In this document: positions 1-7,926 of the stretch, in pieces | How positions within the stretch are numbered: position 1 is the stretch's first letter | How the letters are laid out: each line of letters opens with the position of its first letter | Assembly (NCBI RefSeq): GCF_003594885.1 | Contig: NZ_QZEZ01000009.1 | Location: 62,001 to 126,000, forward strand | Length of the DNA stretch: 64,000 nt | Origin: Vallicoccus soli | GTDB lineage: Bacteria > Actinomycetota > Actinomycetes > Motilibacterales > Motilibacteraceae | Reading direction: 5' to 3' | Translations under genes and position numbers: made by a program | The notes under the pieces: model-generated | The model's database searches: none | The model's input: the letters and a program-made list of their open reading frames with translations, nothing else | Told to the model about the DNA's origin: nothing

Positions 1-1398
1 GCCGCGCTCGGCCTCGGGCGCGGCGTGGCCGCCGCGGTCCTCGTGCTCGCGGTCCTCGCCCGCGACGCCCCCGACGTGGACGTGCCGTGGGTGCCCGCGC
101 TCGGGCTGCGCCTGCACCTGGGCGTCGACGGCGTCTCGTGGCCCCTCCTGCTGCTCACCGGCGCGCTCGTCCTGCTGTGCCTGCAGCACCTCGTGCGCGG
201 GCTGCCCGCGCCGGGCCGGCCCGGCGCGCTCGTCGGCCTCCTGCTGCTCCTCGAGGCGGGCGTCCTCGCGACCTTCCTCGCCCAGGACCTGCTGCTGTTC
301 TTCGTCGCCTTCGAGACGGTGCTGATCCCGATGTACTTCGTCATCGCGGTGTGGGGCGGGGACGGGCGGGGCAGCGCGCGCCCGGCGGCGCAGGTGTTCG
401 TCCTCTACACGCTGCTCGGCAGCGTCGTCATGCTCGCCGGCTTCCTCCTCGTTCGGGCGCGCACCGGCACCAGCGACCTGCAGGCCCTCGCCGAGCGCGG
501 CGGCGCGGGCATGTCGACGACGGTGCAGGTGGTCGCGTTCCTGCTCGTCGGCCTGGGGCTGGCCGTCAAGGCGCCGATGTGGCCGCTGCACACCTGGCTC
601 CCGGCCGCGCACACCGCCGCGCCCACCGTCGGCTCCGTGCTGCTCGCCGGGGTCCTGCTCAAGCTCGGCACCTACGGCCTGGTCCGCACCGCCCTGCCCG
701 TCCTGCCGGAGGGCGCGCGGGTCCTCGCGCCGTACCTCGCCGCCCTGGCCGTCGTCGGGATCCTCTGGGGCGCGCTGGCGTGCCTGGCCCAGCGCGACCT
801 CAAGCGGCTCGTCGCGTACTCCAGCGTCAGCCACATGGGCTTCGTCCTGCTCGGCATCGCCACCCTCACCGAGGCCGGGGTCAACGGGGCCCTGTTCGCC
901 AACGTCGCGCACGGGCTCATCACCGGCCTGCTGTTCCTCCTCGCCGGCGCGGTGAAGGAGCGGCACGGCACCACCGACATGGACGAGCTCGGCGGCGGCC
1001 TCTACGCCCGCGCCCCCCGCCTCGGCGGCGTGCTGGCCCTCGCCGCCGTCGCGAGCCTCGGGCTCCCGGGCCTGGCCGGGTTCTGGGGCGAGATGCTCGC
1101 CATGCTCGGCGCCTACCGCCCGGCCGAGGGCCTCGACCGCGGCCTCTACCTCGTGCTCATGGCCCTGGCCGGGCTCGGGACGGTGCTCGCGGCCGCGTAC
1201 CTGCTGCGCATGGTCCGCCGCGTGGCGCAGGGGCGGGGTGCGGCGGCCCGGGCCGAGCGGCCGGTGCTCGACGCGGGGCCCGCCGAGGTGGCGCTCTGGG
1301 CGCCGCTCGTCGCGGCGACGCTGCTGCTCGGCCTCTGGCCGGCGCTCCTGCTCGACGTCACGGCGGAGCCGGTGCGCGCGCTGCTGGGCGGTGGCTGA
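1..1398 (+). CDS. nuoM: NADH-quinone oxidoreductase subunit M (5' partial)
   Basis: Proton-pumping membrane subunit of respiratory complex I. The frame is open from base 1 with no convincing start, so the N-terminus lies outside the window; about 465 codons remain. It is almost wholly hydrophobic, with many membrane spans. The conserved glutamate helix (FFVAFETVLIPMYF) and the lysine/histidine helices (KAPMWPLHTWLPAAHTAAP, then GVLLKLGTYGLVR) of antiporter-like NuoL/M/N subunits are present. The stop is immediately followed by the nuoN GTG, so the two are co-translated at the end of a nuo operon. Confidence 0.96.
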   Translation, partial: AALGLGRGVAAAVLVLAVLARDAPDVDVPWVPALGLRLHLGVDGVSWPLLLLTGALVLLCLQHLVRGLPAPGRPGALVGLLLLLEAGVLATFLAQDLLLFFVAFETVLIPMYFVIAVWGGDGRGSARPAAQVFVLYTLLGSVVMLAGFLLVRARTGTSDLQALAERGGAGMSTTVQVVAFLLVGLGLAVKAPMWPLHTWLPAAHTAAPTVGSVLLAGVLLKLGTYGLVRTALPVLPEGARVLAPYLAALAVVGILWGALACLAQRDLKRLVAYSSVSHMGFVLLGIATLTEAGVNGALFANVAHGLITGLLFLLAGAVKERHGTTDMDELGGGLYARAPRLGGVLALAAVASLGLPGLAGFWGEMLAMLGAYRPAEGLDRGLYLVLMALAGLGTVLAAAYLLRMVRRVAQGRGAAARAERPVLDAGPAEVALWAPLVAATLLLGLWPALLLDVTAEPVRALLGGG

Positions 1399-2883
1399 GT
1401 GCTGCCGCAGACCGCGCAGAGCGTCGACTGGGCCCTCGTCGGCGCCCCCCTGGCCGCGGCCGTCGCCGCCGTCGTCGTCCTCGTCGCCGACCTGCTCCTC
1501 GGCCCGGCCCGCCGCGGCGCGCTCGGCTGGCTCGCGCTGGCGGGCCTGGCGGTCGCCGGGGCGCTGCTCGTGCCGCTGGCGGGGGAGCGGCGGGGCACGT
1601 TCTGCCTGCCCGGCCCGCCGGCGCAGTCCTGCAGCTACGTCGTCGACGCGCTCACCCTGCCGTTCCAGGCCGTGACGGTGGCCGCCGCGGCGGTCGTCGT
1701 GCTCCTCGCGCTGCCCGTCGTCCCGGCCGAGCGGCTGCCGGCGGGCGAGCACTGGTTCCTGCTGCTGTCGTCGGTGAGCGGGGCGCTCGTCCTCGCGGCC
1801 GCGCGCGACCTCATGACCCTCGTCGTCGCCCTCGAGGTCGTCACCCTGCCGACGTACGCCCTCGTCGCCCTGCGCCGGCACGACGGGCGCTCCAGCGAGG
1901 CCGCGCTCAAGCTCTTCCTCGTCTCCGTCGTGTCGGTCGCGACGATGCTCTACGGCGTCGCCCTCGTGTACGGCGCCACGGGCCAGGTCCTCCTCGACCG
2001 CGTGGCCGCCGCCCTCGCCGACCCGGCGACGGCCGCGGGCCCGGCGCAGCTGGGCGTGCTGCTCACCCTCGCCGGGCTCGCCTTCAAGGTCGCCGCCGTG
2101 CCGTTCCACTGGTGGGCGCCCGACACGTACGTCGGCGCCCCCCTCCCGGTCACCGCGTTCCTGTCGGTCGTGTCCAAGCTCGCCGGCTTCGTCGGCCTGC
2201 TCGTCGTGCTGTCCGTCGGCTTCCCCGCGTACGCCGACCGCTGGGCCCCCGCCCTCGCCGTCCTCGCCGTGCTGACCATGAGCGTCGGCAACCTCGTGGC
2301 GCTGCGCCAGCGGCACGCGGTCCGCCTGCTCGCGTGGTCCTCCGTCGCCCAGTCCGGGTACGTCCTGCTGCCCCTCGGCACCGCGGCGGACGACCTCGGG
2401 CGGGCCGTCGCGGCCAGCGCGGCCTACGCCCTCGCGTACGCGGTGATGAACCTGCTCGCGCTCGCCGCGGTCGTCGCGGCCGGGCCCGACGCGCCAGGGC
2501 AGTGGGTGGCGTCGTACCGGGGCCTCTGGTCGCGCCGCCCCCTCGTCGCCGGCGCCCTCGCCCTGGCCCTGGTGAGCCTCGCGGGGCTGCCCCCGGGGCT
2601 GCTCGGCCTCTTCGCCAAGCTCGTCGTCCTCGAGGCGCCGGTGGCCGCCGGCGCGCCGTGGCTCGCCGCCGCCGTGGCGGTCAACGTGGTCGTCGGGCTG
2701 GCGTACTACCTGGCCTGGGGCGCGCGGCTCGTCGCCCGCCCCGACGGACCGTCGCCGGCGCGCCCGCGCCCGCTGCCCCGCGCGCACGCGGTCGCGCTGG
2801 GCGCCGCGCTGGCGGCCGTGCTCGTGCTCGGGTTCGTCCCCGGCCCGGTGCTCGACGCCGTCGGCGCGGTCGCCGCGCCCTGA
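1399..2883 (+). CDS. nuoN: NADH-quinone oxidoreductase subunit N
   Basis: Third antiporter-like subunit of complex I and normally the last gene of the nuo operon. 494 residues, about 14 hydrophobic segments. Family signatures are visible: LEVVTLPTYALVAL with its membrane glutamate, SSEAALKLFLVS, and FKVAAVPFHWWAPDTYVGAP. GTG start directly abuts the nuoM stop. The next gene begins about 90 bp downstream with its own Shine-Dalgarno, so the complex I operon probably ends here. Confidence 0.97.
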   Translation: MLPQTAQSVDWALVGAPLAAAVAAVVVLVADLLLGPARRGALGWLALAGLAVAGALLVPLAGERRGTFCLPGPPAQSCSYVVDALTLPFQAVTVAAAAVVVLLALPVVPAERLPAGEHWFLLLSSVSGALVLAAARDLMTLVVALEVVTLPTYALVALRRHDGRSSEAALKLFLVSVVSVATMLYGVALVYGATGQVLLDRVAAALADPATAAGPAQLGVLLTLAGLAFKVAAVPFHWWAPDTYVGAPLPVTAFLSVVSKLAGFVGLLVVLSVGFPAYADRWAPALAVLAVLTMSVGNLVALRQRHAVRLLAWSSVAQSGYVLLPLGTAADDLGRAVAASAAYALAYAVMNLLALAAVVAAGPDAPGQWVASYRGLWSRRPLVAGALALALVSLAGLPPGLLGLFAKLVVLEAPVAAGAPWLAAAVAVNVVVGLAYYLAWGARLVARPDGPSPARPRPLPRAHAVALGAALAAVLVLGFVPGPVLDAVGAVAAP

Positions 2884-2976
2884 CGCCCCGCCGGCGGGAA
2901 CGCGGGGGCGGTCCCGGTGCGTTCAGCCCCCGTCACGGCCCGCAGGAGCGGGCGCCGGCGGGAGCGGGAGGACGGC

Positions 2977-3816
2977 GTGCACGAGCGCCACAACGGCCTG
3001 CGCGCCGCGGCCCTGGTGGGCCTCGTCGCGGGGCTCGCGCTCGGCACCTGCTCCACGGTGAGCGCCGCGCTGGCCGTCGCCGCGGCCGGGCTGGTCGTGG
3101 CGACCGCCGCCTGGGCCTGGTGGCGCGGTGACGCCCGTGCGCTCCGGTCGATGCGGGCCCGGCCGGTGGGCGAGGCCGAGCACCCGCTGCTGCACCGGCT
3201 CGTGCGCGAGCTGTGCCGCGACGCCCGCCAGCCGGTGCCGCGCCTGTGGGTCTCCCCGGTGGCCGCCCCGACGGCCTTCGCCGTCGGCCGCTGCCCCCGC
3301 ACCGCCTCGGTCTGCGTGACGCGGGGGCTGCTGGCCGTGCTCGACGAGCGCCAGCTGCGGGCCGTGCTCGCCCACGAGCTGGCCCACGTACGGGCCCGCG
3401 ACACGCTCCTCGGCGGGGTGGCGGCCGCGCTGTCCAGCGCCGTCCTCGCGACCGCGGCGCTGGGGTGGCTGCTGCCCGGCGCCGACGAGGACGAGGAGGG
3501 CGGCGGCCCGGTGGCCCTGCTGCTCCTGCTCCTGACGCCGATGGCGGCGCTGCTGCTGCACCTGGGGCTGCGGCGCGAGCGCGAGCACGCCGCCGACGCC
3601 GCCGCGGTGGCCGCCACCGGCGACGCCGCGGCGCTGGTGTCGGCGCTGCGGGTGCTCGAGGTGGGGGCCAGGGCGCTGCCGCTGCCGCGCGGGGCCGGCG
3701 TGCGCAGCACCGCCGTGCTCATGGTCACCGACCCGCTGCCCCGGCGCGGGCCCGCGGCGTGGCTCTCGACGCACCCGCCCGTGGCCGAGCGGGTGGCCCG
3801 CGTCCAGCGCCTCTGA
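2977..3816 (+). CDS. M48 family membrane metallopeptidase (HtpX/Ste24-like)
   Basis: Predicted zinc endopeptidase of the inner membrane, about 279 residues. Two hydrophobic segments lie at the N-terminus, the zinc motif HELAH is at residues 133-137, and two more hydrophobic segments precede the third-ligand region REREHAADAAAV, the standard M48 order. I chose GTG 2977 because GGGAGG lies just upstream; an upstream in-frame GTG at 2917 would only add an Arg-rich stretch. Family members degrade misfolded membrane proteins or process lipoproteins; the substrate here cannot be read from sequence. It follows nuoN and converges on the YajQ-like gene. Confidence 0.88.
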   Translation: MHERHNGLRAAALVGLVAGLALGTCSTVSAALAVAAAGLVVATAAWAWWRGDARALRSMRARPVGEAEHPLLHRLVRELCRDARQPVPRLWVSPVAAPTAFAVGRCPRTASVCVTRGLLAVLDERQLRAVLAHELAHVRARDTLLGGVAAALSSAVLATAALGWLLPGADEDEEGGGPVALLLLLLTPMAALLLHLGLRREREHAADAAAVAATGDAAALVSALRVLEVGARALPLPRGAGVRSTAVLMVTDPLPRRGPAAWLSTHPPVAERVARVQRL

Positions 3817-3866
3817 GCCGCCGCAGCGGGCCCGGTGGCGGCCGGCCGGCCGCCGCCGGGCCGACC

Positions 3867-4355
3867 TCAGCGGAAGTTGACGAACTGCAGGGCGATGTCG
3901 AGGTCCTTGCCCTTGAGCAGCGCGATGACGGCCTGCAGGTCGTCGCGGCTCTTGCTCGTGACCCGCAGCTCCTCGCCCTGCACCTGCGCCTTGACGCCCT
4001 TGGGCCCCTCGTCGCGGATCGTCTTGGCGATCTTCTTGGCGTCGTCCTGGCCGATGCCCTGCTTGATGCCGGCGGAGATCCGCACCTCCTTGCCGGAGGG
4101 CTGCGGCTCGCCGGCGTCCAGCGCCTTGAGCGAGACGCCCCGCTTGACGAGCTTCTCCTGGAACACGTCGAGCACCGCCTTGACGCGGTCCTCGGAGCCC
4201 GCGCTCATCTCGACCCGCTCGCCGGACCAGCGGATGCTCGCGCCGGTGCCGCGGAAGTCGTACCGCTGCGAGACCTCCTTCGCGGTCTGGTTCAGCGCGT
4301 TGTCGACCTCCTGGCGGTCGACCTTCGAGACGACGTCGAACGAGGCGTCCGGCAC
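3867..4355 (-). CDS. YajQ family nucleotide-binding protein
   Basis: 162-residue cytoplasmic protein of the YajQ/UPF0234 family, two ferredoxin-like folds. It matches the family end to end: starts [20 protein letters not shown], has [31 protein letters not shown] and ends IALQFVNFR. Some family members bind cyclic di-GMP and act as transcriptional co-regulators (shown in Xanthomonas); whether this one does is unknown. GTG start preceded by GGAGGG. Its proximity to the GGDEF-EAL gene at 5.0 kb is suggestive, but the gene is on the other strand. Confidence 0.93.
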   Translation of the reverse strand: MPDASFDVVSKVDRQEVDNALNQTAKEVSQRYDFRGTGASIRWSGERVEMSAGSEDRVKAVLDVFQEKLVKRGVSLKALDAGEPQPSGKEVRISAGIKQGIGQDDAKKIAKTIRDEGPKGVKAQVQGEELRVTSKSRDDLQAVIALLKGKDLDIALQFVNFR

Positions 4356-4434
4356 GGGGTTCCCTCCAGGGGGTCGCGGTGGTCGGCGGGGCTGGCGCGG
4401 TCGGGGGGTGTCGGGCGGGCGGCCCGGGCTGCGC

Positions 4435-4440
4435 TATCCT
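4435..4440 (+). promoter_or_regulatory. -10 box of tRNA-Tyr
   Basis: TATCCT sits 12 bp before the tRNA-Tyr 5' end, the expected distance for a short trailer-free precursor. No clear -35 is visible in the G/C-rich upstream DNA. Confidence 0.5.
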
Positions 4441-4452
4441 CCCTAGCGCCAC

Positions 4453-4534
4453 GGCAGGTTGCCCGAGTGGCCAAAGGGAGCGGACTGTAAATCCGTCGGC
4501 TCAGCCTACGTTGGTTCGAATCCAACACCTGCCA
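4453..4534 (+). tRNA. tRNA-Tyr (anticodon GTA)
   Basis: Acceptor arms GGCAGGT/ACCTGCC pair perfectly, the discriminator is A, and the anticodon loop CTGTAAA has GTA at 4487-4489. A long variable arm makes it a class II tRNA, as expected for bacterial tRNA-Tyr, and the T loop TTCGAAT is canonical. The 3' CCA is not encoded. A strong terminator follows directly. Confidence 0.97.
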
Positions 4535-4540
4535 CGCCAC

Positions 4541-4576
4541 CAGGGGCGCGGTCCGCGAGAGCGGGCCGCGCCCCTG
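4541..4576 (+). terminator. Hairpin terminator after tRNA-Tyr
   Basis: A 16-bp stem (4541-4556 with 4561-4576, one G-U pair) closes on a GAGA tetraloop a few bases after the tRNA. There is no T tract, as is usual for actinobacterial terminators. Confidence 0.75.
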
Positions 4577-4599
4577 CTGCGTACCGGGCCCCGACCCGC

Positions 4600-4615
4600 T
4601 GTGATGGCGTTCACA
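4600..4615 (+). promoter_or_regulatory. Crp-like operator
   Basis: TGTGA-N6-TCACA, a perfect match to the Crp/GlxR-family consensus. Its centre (4607.5) is 41.5 bp upstream of the start site predicted from the -10 box at 4637-4642, the classic class II activator position. It would control the operon beginning at 4649 (exported peptide and GGDEF-EAL protein). Which Crp-family regulator binds is an inference. Confidence 0.65.
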
Positions 4616-4636
4616 AATCACGCTCCGTCACATGAC

Positions 4637-4642
4637 TAGGCT
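4637..4642 (+). promoter_or_regulatory. -10 box TAGGCT, leaderless-type promoter
   Basis: TAGGCT followed by exactly six bases and then GTG (4649), so transcription should begin at or next to the start codon. There is no good -35, which fits an activator-dependent promoter under the Crp-like site at 4600-4615. Confidence 0.55.
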
Positions 4643-4648
4643 GCCGGG

Positions 4649-4858
4649 GTGATGACCATCCCCTGGGCGCGCGCCGGGGACCGGTCCGTTGGGAGGATCC
4701 CGGACGGCCGCTCCCGCTGGTGCTGCCCGCCCTCCTGCTGCCACGATGCGTACGCCGAACGTGTGCACGTGCAGCGAGCGGCTCCAGGCCGGTCGGGGGG
4801 AGGTCGAGGTGCTGGTGTACGCAACCGACCCGCTGTCCTGCCCGAGGAGTCACCGTGA
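4649..4858 (+). CDS. Possible leaderless small ORF with cysteine cluster
   Basis: A 69-codon frame (GTG then ATG) that begins where the promoter at 4637 should start transcription, and whose TGA overlaps the next gene's GTG (GTGA at 4855-4858). It contains the cluster WCCPPSCCH around residues 24-32. The first roughly 33 codons show the strong G/C third-position bias of real genes; the second half does not. It may therefore be a short coding leader, a frameshifted gene, or chance. Cysteine-rich leaderless uORFs act as attenuators in mycobacteria, so a regulatory leader role is conceivable. No family recognised. The alternative is a 200-nt untranslated leader. Confidence 0.3.
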   Translation: MMTIPWARAGDRSVGRIPDGRSRWCCPPSCCHDAYAERVHVQRAAPGRSGGGRGAGVRNRPAVLPEESP

Positions 4859-5013
4859 AGCGCATCGCCGCCGTCGTCGCCGCCGCCGTCCTGGCCCCGC
4901 TCGCCGTCCTGGCGACGGCCCCCGTCGTCACGTCGTCGTCCGACGGCGCGACGGTGACCGTCGAGGCCGGCACCCGCTGGGGCTCCGCGGACCGCGGCAC
5001 CCGCTGGGGCTGA
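4855..5013 (+). CDS. Small exported peptide with repeated GTRWG motif
   Basis: 52 residues from GTG 4855 (GAGGAG upstream). It starts MKRIAAVVAAAVLAPLAVLA, a textbook signal sequence (basic n-region, alanine-rich core, ATA site), leaving about 30 mature residues that end GTRWGSADRGTRWG. The two GTRWG units come from a 16-bp direct repeat at 4969-4984 and 4996-5011. The GGDEF-EAL gene starts 30 bp downstream, so they are probably co-transcribed. The product looks like a secreted signal or a small periplasm-facing partner of that membrane protein. No family recognised; function unknown. Confidence 0.6.
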   Translation: MKRIAAVVAAAVLAPLAVLATAPVVTSSSDGATVTVEAGTRWGSADRGTRWG

Positions 5014-5043
5014 GCGGCCCCCCGCGCCCGAGGACGGTGGACG

Positions 5044-7581
5044 GTGCCCCGGCCCGCGGCTGAGGGCGGAGCGCCCTCCCTGGCGCCCTCGCGCGCCGTC
5101 ACGCTGGGGCTCATCCTGCTCGTCGTCGCGCTGCTGCCGGCGGTCGTGCGCACCGGCACCCCCTGGCACGAGGAGCACCTCGTCCTCGGGCTGCTCGTCC
5201 TGGCCGGCTTCGTCGCGGCCGAGGCGGAGCAGCTGCACGTCGAGGTGCGCCGGCACTCCTTCGCCTTCCCGCTCACCGAGCTCGTCCTGGTCGTCGGCTT
5301 TTTCCTCGTCCCGCCGTGGGTCCTGCTCGTCGCCGGGGTCCTCGCCATGGCCGGCCTGGCGCTCGTGCGGCGCGGGAGCGTCGACAAGGCGCTGCTCAAC
5401 GCGGCCCTGCTCGCCGCCGAGGTGTCGGTCGGCGTCGTGATCTTCAACGCGGTCGCGGGCTCGCTGCCGGCCCGCGCGGAGTGGGGGGAGGCGGAGCGCC
5501 TCTGGGGCGCCGCCTACCTCGCCCTCGTCGTCGTGGTGCTCGGCGCCTTCGCGGTCGTGAGCCTCGTCGTGCGCCTCGTGCAGCCGCCCCTGGCGCTGCG
5601 CCAGGTGGTGCAGGCGTCCGTCCCCGCCCTCGTCACGGGGCTCTTCTCCGGCACCCTCGGGCTGCTGGTGGTGCTGCTCATCAGCGCCTCGCCCTGGTCG
5701 ACCGTCGGGCTCGTCCTCGTCGTCGGGGTGCTCGTCGTGGCCTACCGCTCCTACGGCCGGCGCCTGCAGGAGCACAAGGACCTGGCCGAGCTCTACCAGC
5801 TCACCCGCGAGGTCAGCACGACCTTCGCCCAGCAGGGCGTGCTCGACCCCGCGCTGCTCGAGCGGGTCCGCCACCTGCTGCGCGCCGAGGTCTGCCAGCT
5901 CTGGATCGCCGACGGCGGGCTGCTCGTGGTGACCGCGGCCGACCGCGCGCCCCAGCACGGCACCGGCGGCAAGGACGAGGTCCGCCGCCTCGTCATGGAG
6001 GGCCAGTCCGTCCTCACCGACACCCGCAGCCCGTCCGCGGCCCTGCGCGCCGCGCTCGCCGCCCGGCGGGTGCGCGAGGTGCTCGCCGTGCCGCTGCGCG
6101 TGCAGGGCGAGGTGGTCGGCAGCCTCGAGGTCCTCGACCGCCAGGGCGAGCGGTTCCACTTCGTCGAGGGCGACCGGGCCCTGCTCGAGACGCTCGCGGT
6201 CCACCTCGGCGTGGCGCAGGAGAACACCCGCCTCGTCGGGCGGCTGCGCCACGAGGCGTACCACGACCCCCTGACCGGGCTGCCCAACCGCCGGGCCTTC
6301 GTGGAGCGGCTCGACGCCGCCCTGCAGGGGGTCGGCCGCGACGAGCTGCTCGCGGTCCTCGTCCTGGACCTGCAGGCCTTCAAGGACGTCAACGACACGC
6401 TCGGCCGCGCCGCCGGCGACGCGCTGCTCGTCGAGGTCGCGCACCGGGTCCGCGAGTCCGCGCCCGACCCCGAGGCCGTGGCCCGGCTCTCCTCCGACGA
6501 GATCGGGCTCTTCACCGGCGTCCCGGACCTCGAGGCGGCCCAGGCGGCGGCGGCGCGCATGCAGGCCCAGCTCGGCACGCCCGTGCGCATCGCCGGCGTG
6601 GAGGTGGAGGTCGGCGCGGTCGTCGGCATCGCCGTGCACCCCGACCACGGCGACGACGCGACGACCCTGCTGCAGCGCGCCGACGCGGCGATGTACGCCG
6701 CGAAGCGCACCAGCCGCGGGGTGCTGGCCTACCTGCCGGTGATGGAGGCCTCGAGCCCGCGCCGGCTGCGCCTGGTCACCGAGCTGCGCCGGGCCGTCGA
6801 GGCGGGGGACCTGAGGGTCCACTACCAGCCGCAGGTGCGCCTCGCCGGCAGCGAGCTCAGCGGCCTCGAGGCCCTCGTGCGCTGGCAGCACCCCGAGCAC
6901 GGCATCGTCCCGCCCGACGAGTTCATCCCCGTCGCCGAGCACACCGGCGTCATCGGCCCCCTAACCCAGTTCGTCCTGCAGACCGCCCTGGCCGACCTGC
7001 GCGACTGGGGGCGCCGCGGCCACCACTTCGGGATGTCCGTGAACATCTCCGTGCGCAGCCTGCTCGACCCGGGCTTCGTCGAGGAGGTCGGGCACGCGCT
7101 CGCCGCCAGCGGCGTCCCCGCGGAGCGGCTCACCCTGGAGATCACCGAGTCCAGCGTCATGAGCGACCCCGAGCGCGCGGTGCCGGTGCTGGAGCGGCTG
7201 CGCGACATGGGGGTGCGCCTGTCGGTCGACGACTTCGGCATCGGGCACAGCTCGCTGACGTACCTGCGGCGCCTGCCCGTGACCGAGGTCAAGATCGACC
7301 GGTCCTTCGTCTCGACCATGGTCCACTCGCCGGAGGACCTGGCCATCGTGCGGGCCGTCATCGACCTGTCCGAGCCGCTGGGGCTCACCGTCGTGGCCGA
7401 GGGCGTGGAGTCCGAGGAGACGCGCCTGGAGCTGACCCGGCTCGGCTGCGGCGTCATCCAGGGCTACCTGCTGAGCCGGCCGCTGGCCAAGGTCGACCTC
7501 GACCGCTGGCTCGAGCGGCGCACCGTGGCCGGGCGACCCGGCAGCGGGCCGGACCGCCCCCTGCGCGTGGTGAGCGGCTGA
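5044..7581 (+). CDS. Membrane GAF-GGDEF-EAL protein, predicted c-di-GMP phosphodiesterase
   Basis: 845 residues. The first roughly 235 are strongly hydrophobic (several membrane spans); then come a GAF-like sensory domain (about 250-400), a GGDEF domain (about 405-555) and an EAL domain (about 575-825). The GGDEF signature is SSDEI at residues 483-487, so cyclase activity is unlikely, though HDPLTGLPNRRAF is intact. The EAL domain keeps EAL (609-611), NISVRS, EITES, DDFGIG (729-734), KIDRSFV and VAEGVE, consistent with hydrolysis of cyclic di-GMP. GTG start with GAGGA upstream. It follows the exported-peptide gene and probably shares the Crp-site promoter. The membrane domain has no recognised named fold. 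Confidence 0.9.
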   Translation: MPRPAAEGGAPSLAPSRAVTLGLILLVVALLPAVVRTGTPWHEEHLVLGLLVLAGFVAAEAEQLHVEVRRHSFAFPLTELVLVVGFFLVPPWVLLVAGVLAMAGLALVRRGSVDKALLNAALLAAEVSVGVVIFNAVAGSLPARAEWGEAERLWGAAYLALVVVVLGAFAVVSLVVRLVQPPLALRQVVQASVPALVTGLFSGTLGLLVVLLISASPWSTVGLVLVVGVLVVAYRSYGRRLQEHKDLAELYQLTREVSTTFAQQGVLDPALLERVRHLLRAEVCQLWIADGGLLVVTAADRAPQHGTGGKDEVRRLVMEGQSVLTDTRSPSAALRAALAARRVREVLAVPLRVQGEVVGSLEVLDRQGERFHFVEGDRALLETLAVHLGVAQENTRLVGRLRHEAYHDPLTGLPNRRAFVERLDAALQGVGRDELLAVLVLDLQAFKDVNDTLGRAAGDALLVEVAHRVRESAPDPEAVARLSSDEIGLFTGVPDLEAAQAAAARMQAQLGTPVRIAGVEVEVGAVVGIAVHPDHGDDATTLLQRADAAMYAAKRTSRGVLAYLPVMEASSPRRLRLVTELRRAVEAGDLRVHYQPQVRLAGSELSGLEALVRWQHPEHGIVPPDEFIPVAEHTGVIGPLTQFVLQTALADLRDWGRRGHHFGMSVNISVRSLLDPGFVEEVGHALAASGVPAERLTLEITESSVMSDPERAVPVLERLRDMGVRLSVDDFGIGHSSLTYLRRLPVTEVKIDRSFVSTMVHSPEDLAIVRAVIDLSEPLGLTVVAEGVESEETRLELTRLGCGVIQGYLLSRPLAKVDLDRWLERRTVAGRPGSGPDRPLRVVSG

Positions 7582-7637
7582 ACCGCCGGGCGACCCCGGT
7601 CCCGGGCACCCCGCGCGGAGCACCCCCGAGGAGCGTG

Positions 7638-7643
7638 TATCCT
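7638..7643 (+). promoter_or_regulatory. -10 box of tRNA-Thr
   Basis: TATCCT, identical to the tRNA-Tyr -10, lies 11 bp before the tRNA-Thr 5' end. No clear -35. Confidence 0.5.
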
Positions 7644-7654
7644 CGTTCCCGCTC

Positions 7655-7727
7655 GCCCCAATAGCTCAGTCGGCAGAGCGTCTCCATGGTAAGGAGAAGG
7701 TCTACGGTTCGATTCCGTATTGGGGCT
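7655..7727 (+). tRNA. tRNA-Thr (anticodon GGT)
   Basis: 73 nt. Acceptor GCCCCAA pairs with TTGGGGC, the discriminator is U, and the anticodon arm TCTCC/GGAGA encloses ATGGTAA with GGT in the centre, decoding ACC. D and T arms are canonical. No CCA encoded. Confidence 0.97.
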
Positions 7728-7758
7728 CTGGTGGGACCGCCGCAGGCGGCCCGCCCGC

Positions 7759-7834
7759 AGCGGTGTAGCTCAGTCGGTAGAGCAAGCGGCTCATAATCGC
7801 TGTGTCGCCGGTTCAAGTCCGGCCACCGCTACCA
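7759..7834 (+). tRNA. tRNA-Met, elongator type (anticodon CAT)
   Basis: Acceptor AGCGGTG pairs with CACCGCT, discriminator A, and CCA is encoded at 7832-7834. The anticodon stem AGCGG/TCGCT encloses CTCATAA with CAT at 7792-7794. The fully paired acceptor end argues against an initiator tRNA. It lies 31 bp after tRNA-Thr, probably in the same transcript. Confidence 0.95.
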
Positions 7835-7877
7835 CACCCCCCGGGGCCGACGCCCCTGCCACCCGGCAGGCGTCGGC

Positions 7878-7883
7878 TACCCT
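7878..7883 (+). promoter_or_regulatory. -10 box of rpmG
   Basis: TACCCT about 44 bp upstream of the rpmG start. No good -35 at the usual spacing; a small hairpin (CCTGCC/GGCAGG) lies just upstream. Confidence 0.4.
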
Positions 7884-7926
7884 GGGACGCTGATCCGTCC
7901 GACCCGTTGGAAGTAGAGGCACTCCC

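Noticed and set aside
2917-2976. Upstream GTG start for the M48 peptidase
   Set aside because: It adds a 20-residue Arg-rich stretch with no Shine-Dalgarno, while GTG 2977 has GGGAGG and begins right before the first membrane segment.
4649-4854. Riboswitch (c-di-GMP or c-di-AMP type) upstream of the GGDEF-EAL operon
   Set aside because: I could not match the conserved motifs of either class; the promoter geometry suggests a leaderless ORF instead. A covariance-model search would settle it.
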